Assembly: GCF_018917865.1 (NCBI RefSeq) | Contig: NZ_JAHLPM010000018.1 | Coordinates: forward strand, 1 to 64,000 | Reading direction: 5' to 3' | Origin: Tissierella simiarum | GTDB taxonomy: Bacteria; Bacillota; Clostridia; Tissierellales; Tissierellaceae | Length of the DNA stretch: 64,000 nucleotides | In this document: positions 17,907 to 29,921 of the stretch, in pieces | How positions within the stretch are numbered: the first letter of the stretch is position 1 | Layout: each line of letters opens with the position of its first letter | Notes under the pieces: model-generated | What the model saw: only the letters and a program-made list of their open reading frames with translations | What the model was told of the DNA's origin: nothing | Database searches by the model: none | Made by a program: the position numbers and the translations under genes

Positions 17907-19255
17907 ATTTTCCTTCCAGTTAAGTTTAACAATTCCGTCATTATTTTATTAATATCTGTATTATCCATATAGGTAGAAAATCTTTCAGCTCCTGGTCCAT
18001 AGGCTTTTATTGGTACATCAGCTGCTGTATGGCCTCTTGATGTCCAGCCTGTATTAGATCTTTTATTTATAATATCAGTAAGAAACTTTGTAATTTCTTC
18101 CTTCTCTTTAAAAGAGTTTATGATTTCCTTATTTTCTTCTTCAGAAAGAGTAATACCAAGTTTTTCTTCTATTTCTTTTTCGTAATTATCTTCAGTTAGT
18201 GTAGGAAGTAGTTTTTCTAAAGATGATTTTTGTTTCTTTAATTCTTCAGGTTTAAAATTATATATTCCATTGGCACCTAAGGACATACCGCCAGTTTCAT
18301 GGTCAGCTGTTACTATAACTAAGGTATTTTTGTCTTTTTTGGCAAAATCTAAAGCTACTTTAACAGCATCATCAAAGGCAACAATATCTAGAGCTGCAGT
18401 TGCAGGATCATTAGCATGGGAAGCTTGATCAATTCGTCCTCCTTCTACCATTAAAAAGAATCCTTTTTTATTTTGATTTAATAACTTGACAGCTTTGGTG
18501 GTCATTTCTGCAATACTTGGTTCATTAGATTTATCTCTATCTATTTCATAATTCATATGTCCATCGTTGAATAAGCCTAATATATTTCCTTTGTTAATTT
18601 TATTTAATTCTTTTCTAGATTCTACATATTCATAGCCTAGATTTTTAGCTGAATTGATTAAATTTTTATCGTCTTCTCTTTTACCATTATCAGATTTAGG
18701 TAGAAAATGTCCTCTTCCACCACCTAATAATACATTGATTCCTTTTCCAATCGTTTCTTTTGCTATTTGATTTTCGGCATCTCTACTAGAATTATGGGAA
18801 GCAAATGCGGCAGGAGTAGCATGAGTAATTCTAGCAGTAGTTACAAGACCCACAGATCTATCAGATTTTAGAGCTTTTTCTAAAATGGTTTCTAGAGGTT
18901 TTTGGTCAACATCTACACTTATATAACCATTATAGGTTTTATTTCCAGTAGCTAATGCTGTGCCTGCAGCAGCAGAGTCGGTAACCCACTTTTTCTCTTG
19001 AGGAATTGGGTGAGTTGTTGCAAAGCCATTATAAGACATTGAATTCATATGAAGGTTACTGCCTTTAGATATTCTTCCTAGAGTAATATGAGAAGTTCCC
19101 ATTCCATCTCCAATAAGCAAAATTATATTTTTTACTTGATTTCTATTATTATCATTGGCACTTGCCATTATATAAGCACTTGTTTGAAAAAATATTGATA
19201 ATATAATTATTAAGATCAATATTTGCTTATAGGATTTATTTCTTAAATTATGCAT
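17891..19255 (-). CDS. phoA: Alkaline phosphatase, secreted
   Basis: A 454-residue PhoA-type phosphomonoesterase. An N-terminal signal peptide (KQILILIIILSIFFQTSAY) is followed by IGDGMGTSH (metal-binding Asp) and VTDSAAAGTALATG, whose Ser in DSAA is the nucleophile. Further metal ligands are visible in VEGGRIDQASHAND and VTADHETGG. It acts outside the membrane, releasing phosphate from organic esters. Its ribosome binding site GGAGGG is part of the hairpin at 19259-19299. No partner genes are evident. Confidence 0.92.
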   Translation of the reverse strand: MHNLRNKSYKQILILIIILSIFFQTSAYIMASANDNNRNQVKNIILLIGDGMGTSHITLGRISKGSNLHMNSMSYNGFATTHPIPQEKKWVTDSAAAGTALATGNKTYNGYISVDVDQKPLETILEKALKSDRSVGLVTTARITHATPAAFASHNSSRDAENQIAKETIGKGINVLLGGGRGHFLPKSDNGKREDDKNLINSAKNLGYEYVESRKELNKINKGNILGLFNDGHMNYEIDRDKSNEPSIAEMTTKAVKLLNQNKKGFFLMVEGGRIDQASHANDPATAALDIVAFDDAVKVALDFAKKDKNTLVIVTADHETGGMSLGANGIYNFKPEELKKQKSSLEKLLPTLTEDNYEKEIEEKLGITLSEEENKEIINSFKEKEEITKFLTDIINKRSNTGWTSRGHTAADVPIKAYGPGAERFSTYMDNTDINKIMTELLNLTGRKIKRAA

Positions 19256-19258
19256 AAA

Positions 19259-19299
19259 AAACCCTCCTTCAATAATTATTTTTTATATAAGGAGGGTTT
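19259..19299 (-). terminator. Terminator hairpin that contains the phoA ribosome binding site
   Basis: AAACCCTCCTT (19259-19269) and AAGGAGGGTTT (19289-19299) form a perfect 11-bp stem with a 19-nt loop. On the minus strand the 3' arm reads AAGGAGGG, followed by six or seven T and then the phoA ATG. The stem can therefore stop transcription coming from the aminopeptidase gene and also hide the phoA ribosome binding site. Confidence 0.8.
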
Positions 19300-19346
19300 G
19301 TAGACTTTATATTAAGTATGTGTAAATTTTAATTTAAATAATCTTC

Positions 19347-20582
19347 CTAAAATGCCCAATTTCCATTTTCAAAGATTTGAACTTTTTGTCCGTCTTTAGT
19401 TTCTCCTACAATGTTCATATCTTTAGATCCAACCATGAAATCCACATGAGTTAAAGAATTATTAACTCCATGTTTTTCTAATTCTTCATCAGACATGTTT
19501 TCTCCACCTTTAATATTTGTAGGATAAGCTTTACCAAAGGCAAAGTGACAAGAAGCATTTTCATCAAATAAAGTATTTAAAAATATAATATTGGAATTGG
19601 ATATAGGAGAATCAAAAGGAACTAAGGCAACTTCTCCTAAGTATTTTGCTCCTTCATCTATATCCAGTAAATCTTTTAGTACTTCATATCCTTCTTCTGC
19701 CTCAAAATCAACAACTTTACCGTTTTTAAATGTTAATTTGAAATTGTTAATTAGATTTCCTCCATAATTTAATGGTTTTGTACTATATACTATACCATTA
19801 ACTCCAGTCTTTAGTGGCATAGTGAATACTTCTTCTGTAGGCATATTTGCCACAAAAAATGTATTTTTAGAATTATAGTCACCACCACCAGCCCAAATAT
19901 GACCTTCAGGTAATTCTACTTCTAGATCTGTGCCATTGGAGGATTTATAGTAAAGTTTTTTAAAGGACTTTTCATTTAAGAATTTAACCTTTTCCTCTGT
20001 ATTTTTTATATGCTCTTCCCAAGCTTTAACTGGGTCTTCTAAATCCATACGAGTAGCTTTAAATATAGCGTCCCACAATTTTTCCATAGCTTCTTCTTCT
20101 GAAACATTTGGAAACACCTTTTTTGCCCATCCTTTAGTAGGAATGGATACTACACACCAAGAGTTGATGTTATTCATAGTATATTTTCTAAACTCCTTTA
20201 AAGCCATAGAGGAAGATTTGTTGTTGGCTGCAATTTTTTTAGGATCTATCTCCTTAAGAAGTTCAGGATCTTCTGAATAAATAGATAAATATCCTGCTCC
20301 ATCTTTAGCGAACTCTTCTAATCCATCAGCATACCATTTAGGAAAGTTTTCGAATACCTCCATAGGGGAATTTTCATACTTTAATTTAGTTAAAGTTTCA
20401 TCATTCCAATTAACATGAACTTGTTTGGCACCAGCTTCATAGGCCTGTTTAGCTACTAATCTTACAAAATCAGCACCTTCAATAGGAGCATTAATAACTA
20501 AAGGTTGGCCTGGTTGAAGATTGATACCTACTTTTACACATAACTTTGCATATTCTTCTAACATTAGGTCAAAACTTTTCAC
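19347..20582 (-). CDS. M29-family aminopeptidase
   Basis: A 411-residue cytosolic metallo-aminopeptidase of the AmpS/AmpT/PepS (M29) family, which removes N-terminal residues from peptides. Family features include the N-terminal FDLMLEEYAKLCVKVGINLQ with GQPLVI, the metal-site region PEGHIWAGGGDYNSK, CHFAFGKAYPTNIKGG and the C-terminal HVDFMVGSKDMNIVG. Length is typical. Transcribed alone, ahead of phoA, from which it is separated by a terminator. Confidence 0.9.
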   Translation of the reverse strand: MKSFDLMLEEYAKLCVKVGINLQPGQPLVINAPIEGADFVRLVAKQAYEAGAKQVHVNWNDETLTKLKYENSPMEVFENFPKWYADGLEEFAKDGAGYLSIYSEDPELLKEIDPKKIAANNKSSSMALKEFRKYTMNNINSWCVVSIPTKGWAKKVFPNVSEEEAMEKLWDAIFKATRMDLEDPVKAWEEHIKNTEEKVKFLNEKSFKKLYYKSSNGTDLEVELPEGHIWAGGGDYNSKNTFFVANMPTEEVFTMPLKTGVNGIVYSTKPLNYGGNLINNFKLTFKNGKVVDFEAEEGYEVLKDLLDIDEGAKYLGEVALVPFDSPISNSNIIFLNTLFDENASCHFAFGKAYPTNIKGGENMSDEELEKHGVNNSLTHVDFMVGSKDMNIVGETKDGQKVQIFENGNWAF

Positions 20583-20719
20583 AGTATCACCTCTCTTAAG
20601 TAATTAGTTATAGTTTATAGGAATTAGCAAGTTTTGTAAATATGATAATGGATATAATTAATTGTTGCAATCTTAAATATCCTCTGCTATAATCATTAGA
20701 AATACAAAAATAAATTCTA

Positions 20720-20968
20720 TGACAAAGAGGAGTAGTTAATTCTTTTCTTTTACAGAGAGCTAAAGACAGGTGAGACTTTAGCAAAGAGGGTTTTAATGAA
20801 TGGACTTTGTAGAAGCCAGGGGAAATCGGAGAGAGTACCTGAAGTCGGAAGCCTACCGTTATCTAAGGACAGGATATGTTAGTATCCCTTTTAAAGAGAT
20901 GCATTTTTGCATAATTTAGGTGGCACCGCGAATTCAACCTTCGTCCTATTGTGGATGAAGGTTTTTTT
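20720..20968 (+). ncRNA. T-box riboswitch specific for tRNA-Trp
   Basis: The conserved T-box core AGGTGGCACCGCG is at 20918-20930 and the terminator at 20936-20968 (AACCTTC with GAAGGTT, then T-run). Stem I closes by ACAAAG (20722-20727) with CTTTGT (20805-20810), and the specifier loop reads GAATGGA with TGG at 20801-20803, the tryptophan codon. Uncharged tRNA-Trp should favour antitermination and expression of trpB. Confidence 0.93.
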
Positions 20969-20998
20969 GTATTTAAAATTAAAAAGGAGGAATAAAAA

Positions 20999-22156
20999 AT
21001 GAAAAGAGAAAATGGATTATTTGGTGAATTTGGAGGATGTTATGTAGACGAAAGAATGAAAGAAGTTCTAGAAGAATTAGAAAGAGAATTCTACAAAGCT
21101 ATGGAAGATGAAGAATTTTTAAAAGAACTAGACTACTATTTAAAAGATTATGTGGGAAGGCAAAATCCCTTGTATTTTGCAGAAAGATTAACAGAGGAGA
21201 CAGGTGGAGCTAAGATTTATTTAAAAAGAGAAGATTTAAATCATACAGGTGCCCATAAGATTAACAATGCTATAGGTCAAGGACTTCTTGCTAGAAGAAT
21301 GGGTAAGAAAAGAATAATAGCTGAAACAGGAGCTGGCCAACATGGAGTGGCTACAGCTACGGTATGTGCACTTCTTGGATTAGATTGTACAATATATATG
21401 GGAGCAGAAGACATTAAAAGACAGGAATTAAATGTTTTTAGAATGGAAATGTTAGGAGCAAAAGTAGTAGCAGTAGAAGAAGGGAATAAGACTCTAAAGG
21501 AAGCAGTAGACGTAGCATTAAGAGACTATGTAGAAAACAGGGATAATACTTTTTACCTTCTAGGATCAGCCGTAGGACCACATCCTTTTCCAACCATTGT
21601 AAGAACTTTCCAAAGTGTAATAGGTAAAGAAACAAGAGAACAAATTCTAGAGAAAGAAGGAAGATTACCCGATTATTTAATAGCTTGCATAGGTGGAGGA
21701 AGTAATGCCATAGGATTATTTCATCCATTTTTTGAAGATAAAGAAGTAAAGATGATAGGCGTAGAATCAGCAGGAGAGGGTCTAGAAACTGGAAAACATT
21801 CAGCTAGCATAGAAAAAGGAAGTACAGGAATAATCCATGGATTTAAATGTTACTTATTGAATCAAGACACCCATTCTATAGCAGCAGGGCTGGATTATCC
21901 AGGAGTAGGACCAGAACACAGCTATTATAATGATATAAAAAGAGCAGATTATGTTTCGGTCACAGATAAAGAAGCACTAGATGGATTCTTTAAATTATCA
22001 AAAACAGAAGGAATCATCCCAGCCCTAGAAAGCTCCCATGCAGTAGCCTATGGAATGAAACTAGCAAAAACTTTATCTAAAGATAAAATTATAATAATAA
22101 ACCTTTCAGGTAGAGGAGATAAAGACGTAGCTCAAATAAAAGATATGATTAAATGA
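20999..22156 (+). CDS. trpB: Tryptophan synthase beta chain
   Basis: A 385-residue PLP enzyme that joins indole and serine to give tryptophan. PLP lysine Lys87 is in [10 protein letters not shown]; phosphate-binding glycines are in [10 protein letters not shown], and the N-terminal [12 protein letters not shown] is the TrpB1 signature. No trpA follows; the next genes are CRISPR-Cas. A tryptophan T-box controls it. A lone trpB suggests salvage of external indole or an alpha subunit encoded elsewhere. Confidence 0.95.
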   Translation: MKRENGLFGEFGGCYVDERMKEVLEELEREFYKAMEDEEFLKELDYYLKDYVGRQNPLYFAERLTEETGGAKIYLKREDLNHTGAHKINNAIGQGLLARRMGKKRIIAETGAGQHGVATATVCALLGLDCTIYMGAEDIKRQELNVFRMEMLGAKVVAVEEGNKTLKEAVDVALRDYVENRDNTFYLLGSAVGPHPFPTIVRTFQSVIGKETREQILEKEGRLPDYLIACIGGGSNAIGLFHPFFEDKEVKMIGVESAGEGLETGKHSASIEKGSTGIIHGFKCYLLNQDTHSIAAGLDYPGVGPEHSYYNDIKRADYVSVTDKEALDGFFKLSKTEGIIPALESSHAVAYGMKLAKTLSKDKIIIINLSGRGDKDVAQIKDMIK

Positions 22157-22160
22157 AGAA

Positions 22161-22206
22161 AATAACCTCCCTTTTTAGTGTGTGAACGCTAAGAAGGGAG
22201 GTTATT
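22161..22206 (+). terminator. Terminator hairpin after trpB
   Basis: AATAACCTCCCTT (22161-22173) pairs with AAGGGAGGTTATT (22194-22206), a 13-bp perfect stem with a 20-nt loop. The downstream U-run is weak, but the stem is long. Confidence 0.75.
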
Positions 22207-22243
22207 ATAATCATTTATATTCTTTCTTTTAAAATAATCTATA

Positions 22244-22273
22244 TTGTTGTATAGCTAAATATAAAAATAAAAT
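22244..22273 (+). promoter_or_regulatory. Candidate promoter for the crRNA-like RNA
   Basis: TTGTTG (22244-22249), an 18-bp spacer, and TAAAAT (22268-22273). Transcription would start near 22280, about 10 nt before the first degenerate repeat. Confidence 0.4.
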
Positions 22274-22290
22274 AGATTAAATGTTTTGCC

Positions 22291-22416
22291 GTAAGAGCCC
22301 AAGCATATAATGTATTTAAAAGCTATCAATAGCTCTGTTATAGTGTCTAAGAACTTCTGAACCTATACATTGGATAATACTGACAAATAGATTATATAAA
22401 AGTATGATCTATTTAA
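22291..22416 (+). ncRNA. Candidate crRNA-like regulatory RNA (CreR/CreA type): two degenerate repeats around one spacer
   Basis: Bases 22292-22321 match the CRISPR repeat of the downstream array at 23 of 30 positions, with an unbroken match of 12 in the 3' part (AATGTATTTAAA), the part that becomes the crRNA 5' handle. Bases 22356-22385 match the repeat's 5' part (GAACCTATACAT against GAACCTAAACAT; 14 of 17 over positions 4-20) and then diverge. The 34-nt gap between them (22322-22355) equals a true spacer length (34-37 nt). Left repeat conserved at its 3' end and right repeat at its 5' end is the pattern of Cre-type RNAs. AAATAGAT/ATCTATTT (22386-22393, 22407-22414) could form a small 3' hairpin. 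Processing by the neighbouring Cas6 is inferred. Confidence 0.7.
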
Positions 22417-22424
22417 ATAAGAAA

Positions 22425-22452
22425 TCAGCTATAAATGGTTCTATTATATAAT
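22425..22452 (+). promoter_or_regulatory. Predicted target of the crRNA-like RNA with PAM and -10 box
   Basis: From 22428 the sequence matches the degenerate-array spacer (from 22322) at 17 of its first 21 positions; the mismatches are at spacer positions 6, 10, 12 and 16, and the first five bases GCTAT match. The preceding triplet is TCA, a PAM used by several clostridial type I-B systems. A consensus TATAAT lies at 22447-22452, overlapping the far end of the match, although no good -35 is seen. Cascade bound here would block a promoter leading into cas6. Confidence 0.6.
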
Positions 22453-22491
22453 CATAAACATAAAGAAAATATCATAAAAAATACATATAAA

Positions 22492-22520
22492 TTGGGAAAT
22501 AAAAGAGGATTATATATATT
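22492..22520 (+). promoter_or_regulatory. Candidate cas operon promoter
   Basis: TTGGGA (22492-22497), a 17-bp spacer and TATATT (22515-22520), about 100 bp upstream of cas6 and about 45 bp downstream of the predicted Cascade target. Confidence 0.4.
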
Positions 22521-22618
22521 TATGTAGAAACTATAATTAAATATGGAATATAAACAAATATAGTTTTTATATGAAAATTATAGCAACTAAACAATGATGG
22601 ATGTGAAGAGGTGAAAAG

Positions 22619-23308
22619 ATGAATTATTATGAACTTACTTGTACAGTCTATTTATTAAATAATATCTATTTTGATAAAGTTAACGAAGAAATAGGAAATC
22701 ATATCAATCGTTCAATGTTATTAGACAATGATTTATCAAATGTACATAAAAGAAAAGGTTATAAATACTATGTATTTGATACCTTATACCCTAGAGAATC
22801 TGATAAAACTTATAAAGGGGGAAGAGTATACATATTTAGGATCAGGAGTATAGATAAAGAGCTAATATCAAAAATTAAAAATGTTATTACTAAAGATATA
22901 AGTGGCAATCTTAAAATTCTTTCTACTGAATTAAAAACTCACAAAAATATTTTTGTTACTGAACTATATAATGTAACCCCTGCGGTATTAACAATTGATA
23001 ATCGTTTTTGGGTTAAAGGGGATAGTCTTGAATTACTAGAAAGAAGAATTCAGGAAAATCTGATAAAAAAATATCAAGATTATTATGGAGAAAATATAGA
23101 AACTAAGGAAAGCTTTATTCAAGGAATAGAACTTAGAAACAATAAAGCGATAGGATTACGATATAAAAGTATAAGACTGATGGGTAACAAATTCCGTATA
23201 TTAGTAAAGGAAGATGATATATCTCAAAAACTTGCTTTCATGACATTAGGAACAGGGTTATTGGAAAAAAATTCTAGCAATGGTATGGGATTCTGCATAG
23301 GAAAATAG
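22619..23308 (+). CDS. cas6: CRISPR-associated endoribonuclease Cas6
   Basis: First gene of the cas operon, 229 residues. Its role is to cut the pre-crRNA inside each repeat, leaving the 8-nt 5' handle (here ATTTAAAT). The C-terminus SSNGMGFCIGK is the glycine-rich loop of Cas6 proteins; the N-terminus follows the usual RAMP beta strand. AAGAGGTGA precedes the ATG. The degenerate repeats just upstream are likely also Cas6 substrates. Confidence 0.88.
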   Translation: MNYYELTCTVYLLNNIYFDKVNEEIGNHINRSMLLDNDLSNVHKRKGYKYYVFDTLYPRESDKTYKGGRVYIFRIRSIDKELISKIKNVITKDISGNLKILSTELKTHKNIFVTELYNVTPAVLTIDNRFWVKGDSLELLERRIQENLIKKYQDYYGENIETKESFIQGIELRNNKAIGLRYKSIRLMGNKFRILVKEDDISQKLAFMTLGTGLLEKNSSNGMGFCIGK

Positions 23309-23333
23309 TAATCGCAAAAGGAGGTGAGAATAA

Positions 23334-26816
<3,483 letters not shown>

Positions 26817-26880
26817 GAAAAAGGTGCAGATTATATGATTATAGTTATAACCTATACTCAATTACTAGGGGAGGATTTTA

Positions 26881-29427
26881 TTGAAAAATATACCTTTATA
26901 TGATTTAGAGGGGAATATAAAAGATATACATTTGTTACTTGCTCATCTAAATAAGAACAAAGAAGATGAAACTTTATACGAACATTTAAATAAAACAATA
27001 TATTACTTTTATAAGATAAATGAACTAAAGGGAATAGAAGATTGTATAGATAATATAATAAGTAAATTTGTAGTTAATGATAGATACTTAAGTGAAGGAG
27101 AAGGATTATTAATTAAAGAAATGTTTGTGAATGCCATTTACTTACATGATATAGGTAAAATTAATCCAGCTTTTCAAAAAAATAAGATGAAAAATGAATA
27201 CGTAGAAACAATAACTAACAATAGTGAGCATTCTTTAATGTCAGCATTAATTTATCTAGATATTTATGATAAAAAAGTAAAGACTATTTTGGATAGAAAG
27301 GTTAAGAAATTTGTAGAATACTTGATGTATTTAAATGCCTATTGTATATCTAAGCATCATTCATATTTAAGAGATTTAAATGATTTTTTATCGAACTTAG
27401 AGACATTAAAAAGTACTCTAATAGAGACGCCAGAGTATATAGAATATTATATAAATTCATCTATAGAGAGTATGGACTTTACACAATATAAAAACCCATT
27501 TGAATCAAGAGATATTATTCAAAAAAAAGAAAGCTATTGTTACGGGGAAGTATATGTTTTGATGAAATTATTGTATTCATCTATAGTAACGTGTGATTTT
27601 TATTCTACCTATGATTATATGAATGAGGGCATTGAAGATTTTGGGGTTATTGAAGAAATATCATCTTTAATAAACGAATATGAAAACAGCGATATATATG
27701 CTTCAATAAATAAATACAAGGCATATATATCTGGAGAATCCAATGATAATCCCTATGAAAATAAGCCTATCAACAGACTACGGACAGAAATGTTTTTAGA
27801 GTCTGAAAAAAACTTAAAAGAAAACATTCAGGGAAATATATTCTATTTAGAAGCACCTACTGGAAGTGGAAAAACTAATACATCTATAAACCTTGCACTA
27901 AAAATTATTGAAAAGGATAAAAACTTTAATAAAATATTTTATATCTTTCCATTTAATACATTAATAGAACAAACCCAAGAGTCCTTGAATAATTTGTTCA
28001 ATGGTAAGGGGCAGGAAAGAGGAATAGCAATAATTAATAGTATAACACCTGTTATTACTAATGATGAACAATCAAGGAATGAGATACTCGGTTCTATTAA
28101 TTACGAAAAATATTTGCTCAATCGTCAGTTTTTACATTATCCTATAGTCCTAACAACACATATAAATTTCTTCAACTATTTATTTGGAATAGGAAAAGAA
28201 GTAAATTTTCCATTATTACATCTTTGCAATAGTGTTATTATTATTGATGAAGTGCAGAGTTATAGAAATGATATATGGAAAGAAATAATAATGTTCTTAG
28301 ATAAATATGCCAAACTATTAAATATAAAGATAATAATAATGTCAGCAACTCTTCCTAAATTGGACAAACTGATTGGAGATAATCAGGAGAGTAATTTTAT
28401 TGAATTGATTAAAGATAAAGATAAGTATTATAATCATGAACTTTTTAAAAACAGGGTTGATTTAAATTATGATTTATTAGAAATGGATGATATTACCATT
28501 GAAGATATAGTAGATTTCGTTGATGGCACATGGAAACAAAATGGGGAAGCGAGAATGCTAATAGAGTTCATAACTAAAAAAGATGCAAGAATATTCTTCA
28601 ATAAAATTGTTGAAAACAACCCAGATAAATTAATTGTAGAATTAACTGGAGATGATAATAAGCTTACGAGAAGAAAAATTCTTAATAATTTAAAATATAA
28701 AGAAAATGGAGAATATGTTTTAAAGGATGTATTAATTGTAGCTACTCAAGTCATAGAAGCAGGAGTGGATATTGATATGGATATTGGGTTTAAGGACATA
28801 TCAATACTAGATAGCGAAGAACAATTTTTAGGTAGAATAAATAGGTCTTGTGAAAATAAAGGAGAAGTTTATTTTTTTAATTTAAGAAATCCACGAATAG
28901 TTTATAAGAATGATCATAGAGTTGAAATGAATTTGGTAAGTAAAGAATATCAGACATATTTAGAAAATAAAGACTTTGAAAAGTTTTATATTGATTGCTT
29001 TGAACGGATGGAAGAAAAGAAAAACCAGTTTAATGTCAATAATATTGAAAACATATTAGATGATTTAAGATTTTTACGATTTGAGAATATATATAAGAAA
29101 ATGAAACTCATACAACAAGAAAGTTACCAGATTTATTTACCAACTAAAATTAATGATGACTATGAAGAAATAGATGGGAAGATAATTTGGGAAAAATATT
29201 TAAAGCTAATTACAGATCAAGATTTAGGATATGCGGAGAAAAAAGTAAAGTTATCACAAGTTTATGAGAAAATGAATTATTTTCTATATAATGTACATAA
29301 AGAGCCTAGAACATACAAGTATATTATTGGTAATATCTACTATATTGAAAATGGAGAAGATTATATTACGGAAGGCAAGTTTGATAGAGAGAAATTCGAG
29401 GAAAAGGAAGAAGGTTTATTTCTATGA
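26881..29427 (+). CDS. cas3: Cas3 HD nuclease-helicase
   Basis: An 848-residue single-chain Cas3 that nicks and degrades the target strand. The N-terminal HD domain has AIYLHDIGKINPAFQ and SKHHS; the superfamily 2 helicase shows Walker A APTGSGKTNTS, DEVQ box IIIDEVQSY, motif III MSATLP and motif VI EQFLGRINRS. TTG start after GGGGAGG. The enzyme appears intact, so interference is probably functional even though adaptation is damaged. Confidence 0.94.
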   Translation: MKNIPLYDLEGNIKDIHLLLAHLNKNKEDETLYEHLNKTIYYFYKINELKGIEDCIDNIISKFVVNDRYLSEGEGLLIKEMFVNAIYLHDIGKINPAFQKNKMKNEYVETITNNSEHSLMSALIYLDIYDKKVKTILDRKVKKFVEYLMYLNAYCISKHHSYLRDLNDFLSNLETLKSTLIETPEYIEYYINSSIESMDFTQYKNPFESRDIIQKKESYCYGEVYVLMKLLYSSIVTCDFYSTYDYMNEGIEDFGVIEEISSLINEYENSDIYASINKYKAYISGESNDNPYENKPINRLRTEMFLESEKNLKENIQGNIFYLEAPTGSGKTNTSINLALKIIEKDKNFNKIFYIFPFNTLIEQTQESLNNLFNGKGQERGIAIINSITPVITNDEQSRNEILGSINYEKYLLNRQFLHYPIVLTTHINFFNYLFGIGKEVNFPLLHLCNSVIIIDEVQSYRNDIWKEIIMFLDKYAKLLNIKIIIMSATLPKLDKLIGDNQESNFIELIKDKDKYYNHELFKNRVDLNYDLLEMDDITIEDIVDFVDGTWKQNGEARMLIEFITKKDARIFFNKIVENNPDKLIVELTGDDNKLTRRKILNNLKYKENGEYVLKDVLIVATQVIEAGVDIDMDIGFKDISILDSEEQFLGRINRSCENKGEVYFFNLRNPRIVYKNDHRVEMNLVSKEYQTYLENKDFEKFYIDCFERMEEKKNQFNVNNIENILDDLRFLRFENIYKKMKLIQQESYQIYLPTKINDDYEEIDGKIIWEKYLKLITDQDLGYAEKKVKLSQVYEKMNYFLYNVHKEPRTYKYIIGNIYYIENGEDYITEGKFDREKFEEKEEGLFL

Positions 29428-29918
29428 AAATTACAGGTACAATAGTTAATTATTATTTTCATTGTAAGCAACAGTGCTGGCTTTTTGCTAATAGAATAAA
29501 TCTAGAGAATAACAGTGAAGATGTGCATGTTGGCAAGGTTTTACATGAGCTTAAAACTGAGGGTAGAAAAAACACAGAGATAAGCATAGAAAACATAAAG
29601 GTAGATAAGATAGATAATACCTACGTTACAGAGATTAAAAGGTCTGATTCTGATATGGAGGCAGTTAAATGGCAAACACTTTTTTATTTAAAAGTATTGA
29701 AATCAAAAGGGATTGAAAGAAAAGGAAAAATCGAAATAGTTGAAAAGAAATATAATAATAAGAAAATAAATTATTTGGAACTAAACGAAGAATTAGAGAA
29801 TAAACTAAATTCAATATTACAAGAAATAGAAGCATTATTGAATTACAAAGAGCCTCCGATTGGACAACTTCTACCAAAATGTAAAAAGTGTGCTTACTAT
29901 GAGTATTGTTTTTTATAG
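29424..29918 (+). CDS. cas4: Cas4 Fe-S exonuclease
   Basis: A 164-residue Cas4 that trims prespacers and selects PAMs during adaptation. Cysteines at about 14 or 18 and at 153, 156 and 162 (PKCKKCAYYEYCF) provide the Fe-S cluster, and VTEIKRSDS holds the nuclease E-x-K. It overlaps cas3 by 4 bp. It appears intact, although its partner cas1 is shortened and cas2 is missing. Confidence 0.9.
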   Translation: MKITGTIVNYYFHCKQQCWLFANRINLENNSEDVHVGKVLHELKTEGRKNTEISIENIKVDKIDNTYVTEIKRSDSDMEAVKWQTLFYLKVLKSKGIERKGKIEIVEKKYNNKKINYLELNEELENKLNSILQEIEALLNYKEPPIGQLLPKCKKCAYYEYCFL

Positions 29919-29921
29919 GGG

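Noticed and set aside
22505-22527. AGAGG followed by ATG TAG as a possible minimal CreT-type toxin ORF
   Set aside because: Spacing is poor and a start-stop pair could be chance; there is no independent evidence of a toxin, so it is not listed as a feature.
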